Below, in pieces: positions 13,736-24,235 of a stretch of 28,220 nucleotides of DNA. The notes under the pieces are model-generated. The model did no database searches, was not told the origin of the DNA, and saw nothing but the letters and a program-made list of their open reading frames with translations. The stretch spans positions 1-28,220 of the forward strand of contig JBPCIX010000041.1 of assembly GCA_051005875.1 (NCBI GenBank). The letters are read 5' to 3'. Source of the DNA: JBPCIX01 sp051005875 (GTDB lineage: Bacteria > Actinomycetota > CADDZG01 > JAHWKV01). The stretch's first letter is position 1. Every line of letters starts with the position of its first letter. The position numbers were made by a program, and so were the translations under genes.

Positions 13736-14992
13736 ATGTCTAATTATGATGTAAAAGACGTCAGTCTTGCCGAGCGCGGAAAACGCAGAATCGAATGGGC
13801 CGGAACCCAAATGCCCGTTTTGAATCTCATCAGGCGGAGATTCGAGCAAGAGCGACCTTTCGATGGAATTCGAATCGCCGCTTGCCTGCATGTGACTACC
13901 GAAACTGCAAACCTGGTGACCACGCTTGCTGCCGGGGGGGCGGAAGTGGCCCTTGCGGCTTCCAACCCCCTTTCCACGCAAGACGAAACCGCGGCTTCAC
14001 TGGTAAGCGATTACGGACAATCGGTATATGCGGTGCGCGGCATTGATAACGAGGGCTACTACAAACACCTTCAGCAGGCTATTGAGCTTAAGCCTCAGTT
14101 GACCGTCGATGACGGCGCCGACCTTGTTTCCACCTTGCACACCAAGCACACAGACCTGCTCGAAGAGGTAATCGGGGGGACCGAGGAGACAACGACCGGT
14201 GTAATTCGCCTGCGTGCAATGGCTTCAGATGGAGCGCTCAAGTATCCAATTGTCAGTGTCAACGACGCAATGACCAAGCATCTCTTCGACAACCGGTACG
14301 GAACCGGCCAGTCATCGCTCGACGGAGTCATCCGGGCCACAAATATTTTGATTGCAGGGCGCGTGATTGTGGTTGCCGGGTACGGCAACTGCGGGCGGGG
14401 CGTTGCATCGCGGGCCGAAGGCCTGGGCGCGAATGTTGTAGTCACCGAGGTTGACCCACTCATGGCCCTTGAGGCTGTTATGGACGGCTACCGGGTGATG
14501 CCCATGGACGAAGCGGCCCGCATTGGGGACGTATTCATCACCGTGACCGGCGATCGAGATGTCCTGACCCGCAAGGACTTCGATCTAATGAAAGACGGCG
14601 CAATCGTGGCTAATTCAGGGCACTTCGATGTAGAGATCGACGTCAAGGACCTTCATTCCAAGGCAAAGAGTGTTCGCATTGTTCGCGACAACGTCGAGGA
14701 GTTTGTCCAGGCAGATGGTCGCAGAATTTTACTCATTGCCGAGGGCCGTCTGGTCAACCTGGGCGCTGCTGAGGGCCACCCCGCGGCCGTCATGGACATG
14801 TCGTTTGCGAACCAGGCGCTGAGTCTCGAATGGTTGGTGAAAAATCGCGGCCTCGAAGTTGCCGTTTATCCCGTTCCGGAAGACATTGACAAAGAAGTTG
14901 CTCGCCTGAAACTCGCTTCCCTTGGAGTGGAGATCGACACCCTGACTCCCGAGCAAATTGCATACCTAACCAGCTGGGATATAGGAACTTAG
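13736..14992 (+). CDS. ahcY: Adenosylhomocysteinase (S-adenosylhomocysteine hydrolase)
   Basis: Reversibly hydrolyses S-adenosylhomocysteine to adenosine and homocysteine, clearing the product of methyltransferases. The 418-residue protein is the shorter form found in archaea and Thermotoga, without the roughly 40-residue insert of many bacterial and eukaryotic enzymes. Visible signatures are CLHVTTETANLVTTLAAGGAEVALAASNPLSTQD, DDGADLVSTLH, TEETTTGVIRL, the NDAMTKHLFDNRYGTGQS segment carrying catalytic Lys/Asp, the NAD-binding VAGYGNCGRGVA and the GH(F/P) elements (NSGHFDVEID, AEGHPAAVMDMSF). The ATG at 13736 follows GAAGGGA. It sits 32 bp after the isomerase, probably in the same operon, as sahH does in the mycobacterial cluster. 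A long imperfect palindrome begins directly at its 3' end. Confidence 0.96.
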   Translation: MSNYDVKDVSLAERGKRRIEWAGTQMPVLNLIRRRFEQERPFDGIRIAACLHVTTETANLVTTLAAGGAEVALAASNPLSTQDETAASLVSDYGQSVYAVRGIDNEGYYKHLQQAIELKPQLTVDDGADLVSTLHTKHTDLLEEVIGGTEETTTGVIRLRAMASDGALKYPIVSVNDAMTKHLFDNRYGTGQSSLDGVIRATNILIAGRVIVVAGYGNCGRGVASRAEGLGANVVVTEVDPLMALEAVMDGYRVMPMDEAARIGDVFITVTGDRDVLTRKDFDLMKDGAIVANSGHFDVEIDVKDLHSKAKSVRIVRDNVEEFVQADGRRILLIAEGRLVNLGAAEGHPAAVMDMSFANQALSLEWLVKNRGLEVAVYPVPEDIDKEVARLKLASLGVEIDTLTPEQIAYLTSWDIGT

Positions 14993-15141
14993 TTTTGAGG
15001 GCGTGAAGCGGCGCCATGCTGCGTTCTCAGTCGCACGGCCACACTCCCTCGCTTCGCTCAGTCGGTGGACCGGAGAAGGCAAGGCTCGGTTATAGCGGGC
15101 TCCCTGCGGCCTTGCCTGACGCCACTTCACGCGCCCCAAAA
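14993..15141. repeat. 149-bp imperfect palindrome after ahcY
   Basis: The arms start with TTTTGAGGGCGTGAAGCGGCG at the left; the reverse complement of the right end gives TTTTGGGGCGCGTGAAGTGGCG, differing at a few positions. Inner parts pair less well, around GGCC/GGCC and CACACTCCCTCGC. The element fills the space between two convergent genes, like the palindrome between glgC and glgA but with different arm sequences. A REP/MITE-like origin or bidirectional termination are both possible. No coding potential is visible. Confidence 0.7.
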
Positions 15142-15159
15142 CGACGGGGATTACTGTAG

Positions 15160-15185
15160 GTCGGTTCGGGCTAAACCGACGTTTT
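15160..15185 (+). terminator. Candidate intrinsic terminator of the ahcY transcript
   Basis: GTCGGTT (15160-15166) and AACCGAC (15174-15180) form a 7-bp stem around a CGGGCTA loop, followed by GTTTTC. It overlaps the end of the convergent PDZ/TPR gene (stop codon at 15171-15173 lies in the loop). The T-run is short, so efficiency is uncertain. Confidence 0.5.
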
Positions 15186-16817
15186 CTTCGCGGGAGTTCT
15201 CTCTTGCCGTTCGGCGTTGACGGCCCAGTAAAGCCATCCGGCAAAGGCCAAGGCTGCAAGTCCCGGAGCGAAGTGAAGCGCGACCTTCGGCCAGGTTGTG
15301 AAACCACTCAAGGCCTGCCTTAGTAACCTGACCTGGGTGGCGCTCATCCAAATGCCGAGCAGCAGCCCGGCTACGGGAACCACTGTGGGCATTGTGGTTG
15401 CCACGTCGGGCCATCTGGTGAGTGCATATAGGGCTATCGCCAGCAGCAATGCCCCCGGAATTAGGTGCCCGATAAGCTCAATGCGTTCTGCTTGGGCCGC
15501 CTGAAGCCCGAAAAATCCGCCGAGGTAGGGGATTGAAATGGCAAGGGAAAATAAGGCAGTTCCTGCTAAGGCTTCAAGGCCGAGCGTTTGGGTGAGTCCC
15601 CCTGCGGGGTGAACCTCAGGAGCCCCCTGGAATGGCTCATAGATTCTTCGAAAGCGGGTTAAAGCGAATCCAACAACAATGACGGCTAGGGCAGAAAGGG
15701 CAACCGACGGCTTTACCTTGGTTTCCGCCGCAGGCTCCGCCGCAGGCGCCGCCGCCGATTGAGTAATTGATTGTTCGAGACTTCGAAGGGATTCTAGCGT
15801 CCGGTCAGACTCCGATGTCTTGCCGGTAGCCGAGTAAGCCCTGGCGAGCAATCGATAAAAATGGGGGACAAAGGGATCGAGCGAAATTGCGTGGCGAAGG
15901 GGACCAACCGCGTCCGCCGGGCGCCCAAGCGTGAGCCGCACCCTGCCGAGCATGTTGTGGGCTCTGCCTGCTTGCGGGTCAGCGGCGATGGCGGCGACAG
16001 CTTGTGCCTCCGCCTGGCGGGTTTCGCCTACCGAAAGAAAGATCCCTGCGGCGATCTCGTGAATCTTGGCGGCGCCGGGATCCAACTCCACCGAGCGCTT
16101 CACCTCGGCAATTGCGTCGCGCTTCAGTGCCGCCCGGGCGTCGGGGGTTAGCGTTTGGTTGGTCGCGGCGGTAAAGCGGTCTGCCAGGCCTCTTGCCAGC
16201 AATGCGTGGGCGCGAGGAAATTCAGGAGACTCAAGGGTAAGGGCTTTAGATAAGGCTATCGAGAGGTTTGAGCTGGGGGTGGACTGTGCGAATAGAAATC
16301 GGGTGATCGGGTCGTCTCTGCTTGAGTACTGCTGCCTCACAAAGGCCGGAATGCCCAGGAGTTTGCGTGGAGCCAGAGTGATCGAGGCGCGGCCGGTTTT
16401 TCCCGAGGGCTTGATAAATGAAAGCTTGTGCCGTCCAGACGCTCCTTTTCTGAAAATAACCGAGAGCTGTTCTTCGCCCGAAAGCTTTGTGCCGTTGACT
16501 GAGGTAATTACGTCGCCCTGCTCGAGCCCCGTCGCAACGCCTGTGCCGTGTAGAACCCCAAGAACTAGCACGCCCGGGGCATTATTGGTTTTAAGAACGG
16601 CGGACCATCCCGGGGAGTTGGTTGTAAGAAGCGCCCCTATCGATCGATCGGGTGCCCGCCCGGGCGCCGGGGGCGCCGAGGCTTCAGATGCCGCGATACC
16701 CGCTGCCTGGGGCTCGGCGCCCCCGGCAACACTTGGTCCCATCCACGATTCAACAAAGATTAAGGCCGCAACAACGGACATCAGTCGCGCCAGTGATCGA
16801 CCTGTTGGCAAGGCCAT
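15171..16817 (-). CDS. PDZ and TPR domain protein with C-terminal membrane segments
   Basis: I recognise domains but no named gene. A signal-like hydrophobic segment (about residues 11-30) is followed by a PDZ domain (about 65-150: GVLVLGVLHGTGVATGLEQGDVITSVNGTKLSGEEQL), a TPR-like helical region (about 200-345: RAHALLARGLADR, PQAGRAHNMLGRVRLTLGRPADAVGPLRHAISLDP) and four hydrophobic helices (about 375-530). The basic tail ends in PAKKTSV. The PDZ resembles those of periplasmic proteases, yet there is no protease domain, so it is likely a scaffold. I chose ATG 16817, with GAGG 6 bases upstream; a TTG at 16829 would overlap the previous stop. It directly follows the O-antigen-ligase-like gene, and both carry TPRs, so they probably work together at the envelope. 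Confidence 0.75.
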   Translation of the reverse strand: MALPTGRSLARLMSVVAALIFVESWMGPSVAGGAEPQAAGIAASEASAPPAPGRAPDRSIGALLTTNSPGWSAVLKTNNAPGVLVLGVLHGTGVATGLEQGDVITSVNGTKLSGEEQLSVIFRKGASGRHKLSFIKPSGKTGRASITLAPRKLLGIPAFVRQQYSSRDDPITRFLFAQSTPSSNLSIALSKALTLESPEFPRAHALLARGLADRFTAATNQTLTPDARAALKRDAIAEVKRSVELDPGAAKIHEIAAGIFLSVGETRQAEAQAVAAIAADPQAGRAHNMLGRVRLTLGRPADAVGPLRHAISLDPFVPHFYRLLARAYSATGKTSESDRTLESLRSLEQSITQSAAAPAAEPAAETKVKPSVALSALAVIVVGFALTRFRRIYEPFQGAPEVHPAGGLTQTLGLEALAGTALFSLAISIPYLGGFFGLQAAQAERIELIGHLIPGALLLAIALYALTRWPDVATTMPTVVPVAGLLLGIWMSATQVRLLRQALSGFTTWPKVALHFAPGLAALAFAGWLYWAVNAERQERTPAKKTSV

Positions 16818-16825
16818 GGTTTGCC

Positions 16826-18889
16826 TCAAGGAATCAGGACCAAGATCTGTGAAGCCTCGGCGGCCGAGACCTTTTTATGGAGGGCCCGCCCCAGTGCCGT
16901 GGCCACGGACTCATCCTGCCCTAATGTCCGATATTGTTGGGCCAAATTTATCCAAGCTTCGGGATCGTCGGTCTCGGGCTCTAGCGAAGCCCTCAACTCA
17001 ACCGCAGCCCTGTTAAGGATCGTTTGGTTTAATTCCCCGGACCGGGCCCAGGCTCTTAGCATCTCGCCGTACTCACGGTGCAATACTTGGTCGTATCGGT
17101 CGAGTTTTACGGCTTTTTGCCACGCTTTATCCGCATCGTCAAAATGCCGGCGATCCACGTTCAGCGCCCAGTAGGTCTCAAGTTTGGCCTTGCTTTCCAA
17201 GTATGCGAGGCGATTTGGCCTGAGGCGAATGGCCTCATCGTACTGGTGCCGAGCAACCCCCAACAGCCCGCTTTTCTGAGCGTCGGGCGCCTGACGCTCG
17301 GCCCGCTCGGCTGCTAATCCAGACTTCCAGCGGTACTCGGATTCGTATGGATTCAAGCGGGCCGCCTGTTGGTAAAAAGCAAGGCTTCGCCGCCCATCTT
17401 TTTCAACCTGACCGGAGCGAGCCTTGACGTCGGCTAGAACCAGACGCAGCGCAGGGACAATCAACAGACCGGCTGCTACTGCGATGGCGGCATGGACCGG
17501 CCATCGGGGAGGGGCCGGGGGGGTCCGGCTCGATCTGCTCGATCCGGTTGGAAGTATTTCGGCTGCCGCTTCGGCTGCCGCCCTCTTCTCGCTCTCGCGC
17601 CTGCGACCCTTAACCAGGGCCGGGTCGGCGAACGCGGCAATACACCCAATTGCCACCCATCCCGTAAGGGCCAGCGGCGGCACGTCGATCGAGAAGAAGC
17701 CTTGCGCCAAGTAGCCGGTTAATGCGCCTATGAAGCTTGCGAGCAGAAGCCTTTGAGGCTCGACAAGGGCATCGAGCCGCCGCCAGCCGTAAGCAAGCGC
17801 GAGGCAAACGAGCGCCAGGTAAGACCCCAGCCCCAAAACCCCCGAGTTCGCAGCGTACTCGAGGAAAATCTGGTGGGGCTTGTCGGTCACGTTGGTACCG
17901 TTTCGATAGGCTTCGGCGGGGTAACGGTAGCGAGGATAGTTGGCCGAGTAAGTCTCGGGGCCCGTTCCGATGATGGGGTTGTCCTTGAAGATTCTTAAGG
18001 CGGATTTCCAATAGTCGGTTCGGTCTATGAAACTCTCGGTGCGCAGAAAGGTGTTCGAAAGGGATCGCGTTCCTGCATTCGAAGTTGGCCTCAGCGCCAG
18101 GGCGCCTAGCCCGATTACCAGCACTGCGGCCGCGGCCACAGCCACCCGCGCGGGCAAGGGGGCCAAGCGCCGGTATGCAATTGCAACTATCACCAGCCCT
18201 GCAAAGGCGGCCACCATGCCGCCCCGTGTACCGGTATACCAAAGGGCCAGAAGAATGAGCCCCAGCGCCCCCGTTAGCGCCCAGCGCCAGGAAACTTTCT
18301 TGGCTGTCAGAGCCAGGTAAGCGACGGCCGGCGAGCTTATTCCCAAAAACGCGCCGGCGAAGTTTGAATTGCCCAGTGTTCCGATGGGGAAAAACGACGA
18401 TCCTCCGGTCCAAGGGTTCCAATCAAGCCCAACCGCCTGAATCAGGACGTACGCCGCCATTAAGGTGGCGGCCCCACCCCAGGCAATTGAGACTTGCCTA
18501 AGATCTTGCGGCCGGTTCCAGTAGAGGCCGGCAATGACAACAAATATCGCCGCATATAAGAAGAACGAGACCAGGCCCCCATACCTTTGGTATCCGCCGA
18601 TAATCGACACCAGCCGTTGCTCAGAAAACAGAGTCGCCAGTGTCTGCGCCGCCAGAAATAAACCAGCGGCGCCAAGCAAATTGAATCTCGGTACCCAGGC
18701 CCGCTGCTCGGCAGACCATGAAGCCCACGCCGCCATGGCCCCGACGCCCAATATCCAGATGACCGCAAGTTTGGTTGTACCGAAAATGCCGGCGGCCGAT
18801 CGATTGAACGCCAACGGCGCCAGGGCCACCACCGTGAGTAGACAGGCCTTAGCGTAAGTGTCCAGCCGCTGAGTGATCCGTTTTCGCAC
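16826..18889 (-). CDS. O-antigen ligase/polymerase-like membrane protein with C-terminal TPR region
   Basis: A 687-residue protein (start estimated). About 11-12 hydrophobic helices occupy residues 10-490, including the Wzy_C/O-antigen ligase core with the loop GTRGGMVAAFAGLV and the large exoplasmic loop FKDNPIIGTGPETYSANYPRYRYPAEAYRNGTNVTDKPHQIFLEYAANSG (written here as parts: IIGTGPETYSANYPRYR, then DKPHQIFLEYAANSG). The HNxxLE-type segment and conserved Arg/Gly are those of WaaL/Wzy relatives, which transfer or polymerise lipid-linked glycans. A soluble tail (about 500-687) has TPR-like repeats (FYQQAARLNPYESEYRWKSG, DEAIRLRPNRLAYLESKAKL). I chose GTG at 18889 because upstream codons run into the divergent comF; the Shine-Dalgarno is poor. 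It ends 9 bases before the PDZ/TPR gene. The substrate is unknown. Confidence 0.8.
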   Translation of the reverse strand: MRKRITQRLDTYAKACLLTVVALAPLAFNRSAAGIFGTTKLAVIWILGVGAMAAWASWSAEQRAWVPRFNLLGAAGLFLAAQTLATLFSEQRLVSIIGGYQRYGGLVSFFLYAAIFVVIAGLYWNRPQDLRQVSIAWGGAATLMAAYVLIQAVGLDWNPWTGGSSFFPIGTLGNSNFAGAFLGISSPAVAYLALTAKKVSWRWALTGALGLILLALWYTGTRGGMVAAFAGLVIVAIAYRRLAPLPARVAVAAAAVLVIGLGALALRPTSNAGTRSLSNTFLRTESFIDRTDYWKSALRIFKDNPIIGTGPETYSANYPRYRYPAEAYRNGTNVTDKPHQIFLEYAANSGVLGLGSYLALVCLALAYGWRRLDALVEPQRLLLASFIGALTGYLAQGFFSIDVPPLALTGWVAIGCIAAFADPALVKGRRRESEKRAAAEAAAEILPTGSSRSSRTPPAPPRWPVHAAIAVAAGLLIVPALRLVLADVKARSGQVEKDGRRSLAFYQQAARLNPYESEYRWKSGLAAERAERQAPDAQKSGLLGVARHQYDEAIRLRPNRLAYLESKAKLETYWALNVDRRHFDDADKAWQKAVKLDRYDQVLHREYGEMLRAWARSGELNQTILNRAAVELRASLEPETDDPEAWINLAQQYRTLGQDESVATALGRALHKKVSAAEASQILVLIP

Positions 18890-18922
18890 GTAAAGGACTC
18901 TAACCTGTCGGGGCGGCTCTTT

Positions 18923-19621
18923 ATGATCTTGGGAATGAAAGTCGCCGGCCTTGCCGACCTGCTGTTCCCTCCTGCATGTGCTGGGTGCGGCCGGCTCGCC
19001 AGAGGCGGCTTTTGCGTGGCTTGCATTAACGCGGTGCCGAGGCTGGGTCCTGCTACATGTGTTTTCTGCGGTTGTCCGGCGGCGAATCCCGTGCAAGGGT
19101 GCCGGGACTGCCGGGGTGGGGTGCACCGCTTCGATCGGGCAATGCAGGCGGTTGCCTTCGACTCCAATGTCCGCAAGGTGATTCACCGATTCAAGTACCA
19201 GGGGGAAAGGTGCCTCGCCGGCCCTCTTTCGTTGTTCTTGCTCGACCTGGCTGATCCATCATCGTTTGACGCTATTACTTGGGTGCCGCCCCAGTCGGAC
19301 CGAATGCGCGAGAGAGGCTTCGATCACGGGCGCCTGCTGGCTTCCACTTTCGCCGGGCTAACGAGGGCAACGGCTCAGCAGATGTTGAGACGGGTTCGCC
19401 GGGCGGCTCCGCAAATGCGGCTAGACCCCCCAGGGCGCCGCGCAAATTTGAGGGGCGCCTTTGCCGCCGAAGGCGACATTCCGAATGCAGTGCTGCTGGT
19501 TGACGATGTATTCACAACCGGCGCTACGGCCAGTGAAGCAGCAAGGGCGCTTAAAGCCGGCGGTGCGAGCCATGTCGAGGTTGCCTGCATAGCCAGAACC
19601 CTGGCGCCCAGGGGCAAGTAG
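18923..19621 (+). CDS. comF: ComF/GntX family phosphoribosyltransferase-like protein
   Basis: A 232-residue ComF family protein. The N-terminal zinc-finger part (about 15-70) has CAGCGRLARGGFCVAC and CVFCGC...CRDC, eight cysteines in four pairs. The C-terminal phosphoribosyltransferase-type domain has VIHRFKYQGE, VPPQSDRMRERGFDH and the PRPP-binding signature VLLVDDVFTTGATASEA (about 192-208). ComF helps take up and process single-stranded DNA in naturally competent bacteria; its role elsewhere is unclear. Both ATG 18923 and ATG 18935 are possible starts; the second has GGGA just upstream. It is divergent from the O-antigen-ligase-like gene and is followed by a structured RNA region and hpf, a comF-hpf-secA order seen in many Gram-positives. 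Confidence 0.9.
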   Translation: MILGMKVAGLADLLFPPACAGCGRLARGGFCVACINAVPRLGPATCVFCGCPAANPVQGCRDCRGGVHRFDRAMQAVAFDSNVRKVIHRFKYQGERCLAGPLSLFLLDLADPSSFDAITWVPPQSDRMRERGFDHGRLLASTFAGLTRATAQQMLRRVRRAAPQMRLDPPGRRANLRGAFAAEGDIPNAVLLVDDVFTTGATASEAARALKAGGASHVEVACIARTLAPRGK

Positions 19622-19650
19622 TGGCCTTCCGCCCGGCCGACCTGGTCTTT

Positions 19651-19861
19651 GACCCCACATCCGCCTGAGTGGGTTGTCGAGAGTTTCTCGAGCCCAACCA
19701 GGACTTACCCCTAAACCGCACCATGCTCAGCGGCCGTTTGACCGGCCGCCTTACGTGGATCCTTTTGCCTGCGGCTGGCATGGACTAAGGCCTGCGACCG
19801 CATCGCCATAAGGTGAAGCGACTGCAAGTCCGCAACCACGGACCCGGGCGGAAAGCCACTC
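19651..19861 (+). ncRNA. Structured RNA region, probable raiA RNA motif
   Basis: The 259-bp space between comF and hpf holds no gene but strong pairing potential. TCCGCC (19660-19665) pairs with GGCGGA (19847-19852) and GAGTGG (19667-19672) with CCACTC (19856-19861); because these cross, they would form a pseudoknot enclosing about 190 bases. Inside are GGTTG/CAACC with TCGAGA-GTT-TCTCGA (19672-19699), GCGGCCG-TTTGAC-CGGCCGC (19730-19749) and GGACT/AGTCC (19782-19831). The published raiA motif is a roughly 200-nt RNA found in Firmicutes and Actinobacteria next to raiA(hpf) or comFC genes, so position and size agree. I have not compared the sequence with the family model. It may act in cis on hpf or as a free RNA. 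Confidence 0.68.
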
Positions 19862-19880
19862 TCATTATAGAATCGTTTGG

Positions 19881-20255
19881 ATGCAGATCAGCGTACGGGG
19901 CCGGCACCACCATGTGCCCGCAGAATTGCAGGAATTCGCGACCCACAAAATGGAGCATCTCGGCAAGTATTTGTCGACCATAGATTCAATCGACGTTGAG
20001 CTGTACGAAGAAGGCAAAGGCCACAAGCCGGTGACGAACGTCGTCCACGTAACGGTCCATGCCGGCGGTACAGTGTTTAGATCAAAGGTTTCAAGCGGCG
20101 AGCCGAAGGCAGGCATCGACATTGCGCTGCAACGGCTGGAGAGGCGAGTCAAGGAGTTCAAACGAATGCGCTCCGGCAAGCCGGCTCACGCGAGACCCAA
20201 GGTCCCACTTATTCCTGTCGTTGCCGACCAGGACGAGGGCGACTCCGAATCCTGA
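19881..20255 (+). CDS. hpf: Ribosome hibernation promoting factor, short form (HPF/RaiA family)
   Basis: Binds the 30S subunit in the mRNA/tRNA channel and helps ribosomes become inactive in slow growth or stress. The single ribosome-binding domain is complete (about residues 1-100: MQISVRGRHHHVPAELQEFATHKMEHLGKYL, VELYEEGKG, VHVTVHAGGTVFRSKVSSGEPKAGIDIALQRLERRVKEFKRMR). After it only about 25 linker-like residues remain (RPKVPLIPVVADQDEGDSES). Most actinobacterial homologues are long forms with a second, dimerising domain of about 55 residues; it is absent, and the 35 bp before secA leave no room for it. The ATG at 19881 is preceded by TATAG-like sequence 8-13 bases upstream of a weak SD. 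It directly follows the probable raiA RNA. Confidence 0.92.
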   Translation: MQISVRGRHHHVPAELQEFATHKMEHLGKYLSTIDSIDVELYEEGKGHKPVTNVVHVTVHAGGTVFRSKVSSGEPKAGIDIALQRLERRVKEFKRMRSGKPAHARPKVPLIPVVADQDEGDSES

Positions 20256-20280
20256 CCCCCCAAATAATGGGGTGGCGTCA
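20253..20280 (+). promoter_or_regulatory. Small hairpin between hpf and secA
   Basis: The hpf stop overlaps TGAC (20253-20256), which pairs with GTCA (20277-20280); inside, CCCC pairs with GGGG (20269-20272) around an A/T-rich loop. The secA ATG at 20291 lacks an evident Shine-Dalgarno, so this hairpin in the 35-bp spacer might affect coupling of translation between the two genes. No T-run follows, so it is not a terminator. Confidence 0.35.
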
Positions 20281-20290
20281 TAATGAATAA

Positions 20291-23007
<2,717 letters not shown>

Positions 23008-23008
<1 letters not shown>

Positions 23009-24118
23009 TGGCGGCCTTCGACGATCTTTCCCCTCGCATCGACGAGGCAAAAGAAAAGCTAAACGACGTAAAGGAGTTCCTTTGACGTCGAGAGCAAAGC
23101 AAAGCGCGCCGGCGAGCTTCACGAAATAATCTCGCGCCCCGGCTTTTGGGACGATCAGGCCGAGGCAACCAGGCGTATGAGCGAGTTGTCGCGCCTCGAG
23201 GATGACATCAGAGCCTACGAAGACCTGGCTACATCCGTCGAGGAGGCGCAGATCCATTACGGGCTTGCTCTCGACGAGTCCGACGACGGCTCGTACCGCG
23301 AAGCGCTGAGGGCGCTTGACCAGGCCGCGCTGCGCCTTTCTGAACTCGAGATTCGAACCCTGCTCTCGGGCGAGCACGACGAGGCAGATGCAATTGCAAG
23401 CTTGCATGCGGGCGAGGGGGGGACCGAGTCGTGCGATTGGGCCGGGATGCTTCTAAGAATGTATCTACGATGGGCTGAAAAGCGCGGCCTGGTGGCAGAG
23501 ATTCTGGAGCTGCAGCCCGGCGATGAGGCCGGGACCAAGCAAGCGACGTTCACCTTAAAAGGACGCTTCGCCTACGGACTGCTTTCGACCGAAAAGGGAG
23601 TTCATCGGCTGGTTCGCATCTCTCCATTCGACGCTTCGGCGCGACGGCACACGTCGTTTGCGAGCCTAGACGTGATTCCGGCGGTCGAGGACGACGTGGA
23701 CGTTGAAATAGACCCAAGCGATTTGCGAATCGATGTATTCCGCGCAGGGGGCCCCGGCGGACAGTCGGTCAATACGACTGACTCGGCCATCCGAATAACC
23801 CACATGCCGAGCGGTCTGGTGGTCGCGGTGCAAAACGAAAGGTCTCAGCTGCAAAACAAGGCGGTGGCGATGAAAATTCTTGCGGCGCGCCTCGCCGACA
23901 AGGTCCGCCAGGAAAAACAAAAGGAATTAGACGAGCTGCGCGGCGAGCAAATGGACATTGGGTTTGGTTCGCAAATCAGATCCTACGTGTTGCATCCTTA
24001 CCAAATGGTGAAGGATCGCAGGACCGACGTCGAGGTAGGCAATCCCGCTGGGGTCCTGGACGGCGATATCGATGTATTTATCGAGGCGGAGCTTAGACGC
24101 CGAAGAAAAAGGCACTAA
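23008..24118 (+). CDS. prfB: Peptide chain release factor 2, with programmed +1 frameshift
   Basis: Recognises UGA and UAA stop codons and releases the nascent chain. The reading frame opens at ATG 23008 (MAAFDDLSPRIDEAKEKLNDVKEFL), meets TGA at 23083-23085 and continues in the +1 frame as DVESKAKRAGELHEII to the stop at 24118. This gives 25 + 344 = 369 residues, a normal RF2 length; annotation tools often start the gene at an internal ATG (23177) and lose about 57 residues. RF2 hallmarks are the SPF codon-recognition tripeptide in RISPFDAS and the GGQ hydrolysis motif in RAGGPGGQSVNTTDS. Frameshifting at the in-frame UGA lets RF2 regulate its own synthesis. It overlaps secA by one base, as in many Gram-positive genomes, and is followed by ftsE. 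Confidence 0.96.
23071..23086 (+). promoter_or_regulatory. prfB programmed +1 frameshift site
   Basis: AAGGAG (23071-23076), a Shine-Dalgarno-like element, is followed after three bases (TTC) by CTT TGA C. This matches the canonical arrangement of the RF2 site, in which the internal Shine-Dalgarno sits three bases before CUU and UGA is followed by C, a poor termination context. Ribosomes pause at UGA when RF2 is scarce and slip one base forward. Confidence 0.95.
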
Positions 24119-24148
24119 TCTCGTTGGTTTTAGACATAGGGGCGCGCT

Positions 24149-24164
24149 CCGTGCTACGGTTTTT
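24149..24164 (+). terminator. Weak candidate terminator after prfB
   Basis: CCGT-GCT-ACGG forms only a 4-bp stem, followed by five Ts. It lies in the 117-bp gap between prfB and ftsE. The same stretch can be read as a promoter (TAGACA at 24131-24136 followed 18 bases later by TACGGT), so the two interpretations compete. Confidence 0.25.
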
Positions 24165-24235
24165 ACGAGTCCCTGTGCCTGCACCCAGGCCCAAATCCCA
24201 GAGCGTCGGTCCCCAAAGGGTTTTAATACGAAGAC

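Noticed and set aside
16066..17016. 316-codon plus-strand open frame
   Set aside because: It spans the junction of two well-supported minus-strand genes in antisense and shows no family features.
17610..18422. 270-codon minus-strand frame inside the O-antigen-ligase-like gene
   Set aside because: It lies in another frame of the same strand, is rich in Arg/Gly/Ala with no membrane pattern, and the main frame has clear Wzy_C features.
19621..19880. Cobalamin riboswitch or RNase P RNA suggested by GGAAAGCCACT-like sequence
   Set aside because: The GGCGGAAAGCCACTC stretch looks superficially like a B12-box, but the other conserved blocks are missing and the region is too short for RNase P RNA. 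The crossing helices fit the raiA-type explanation better.
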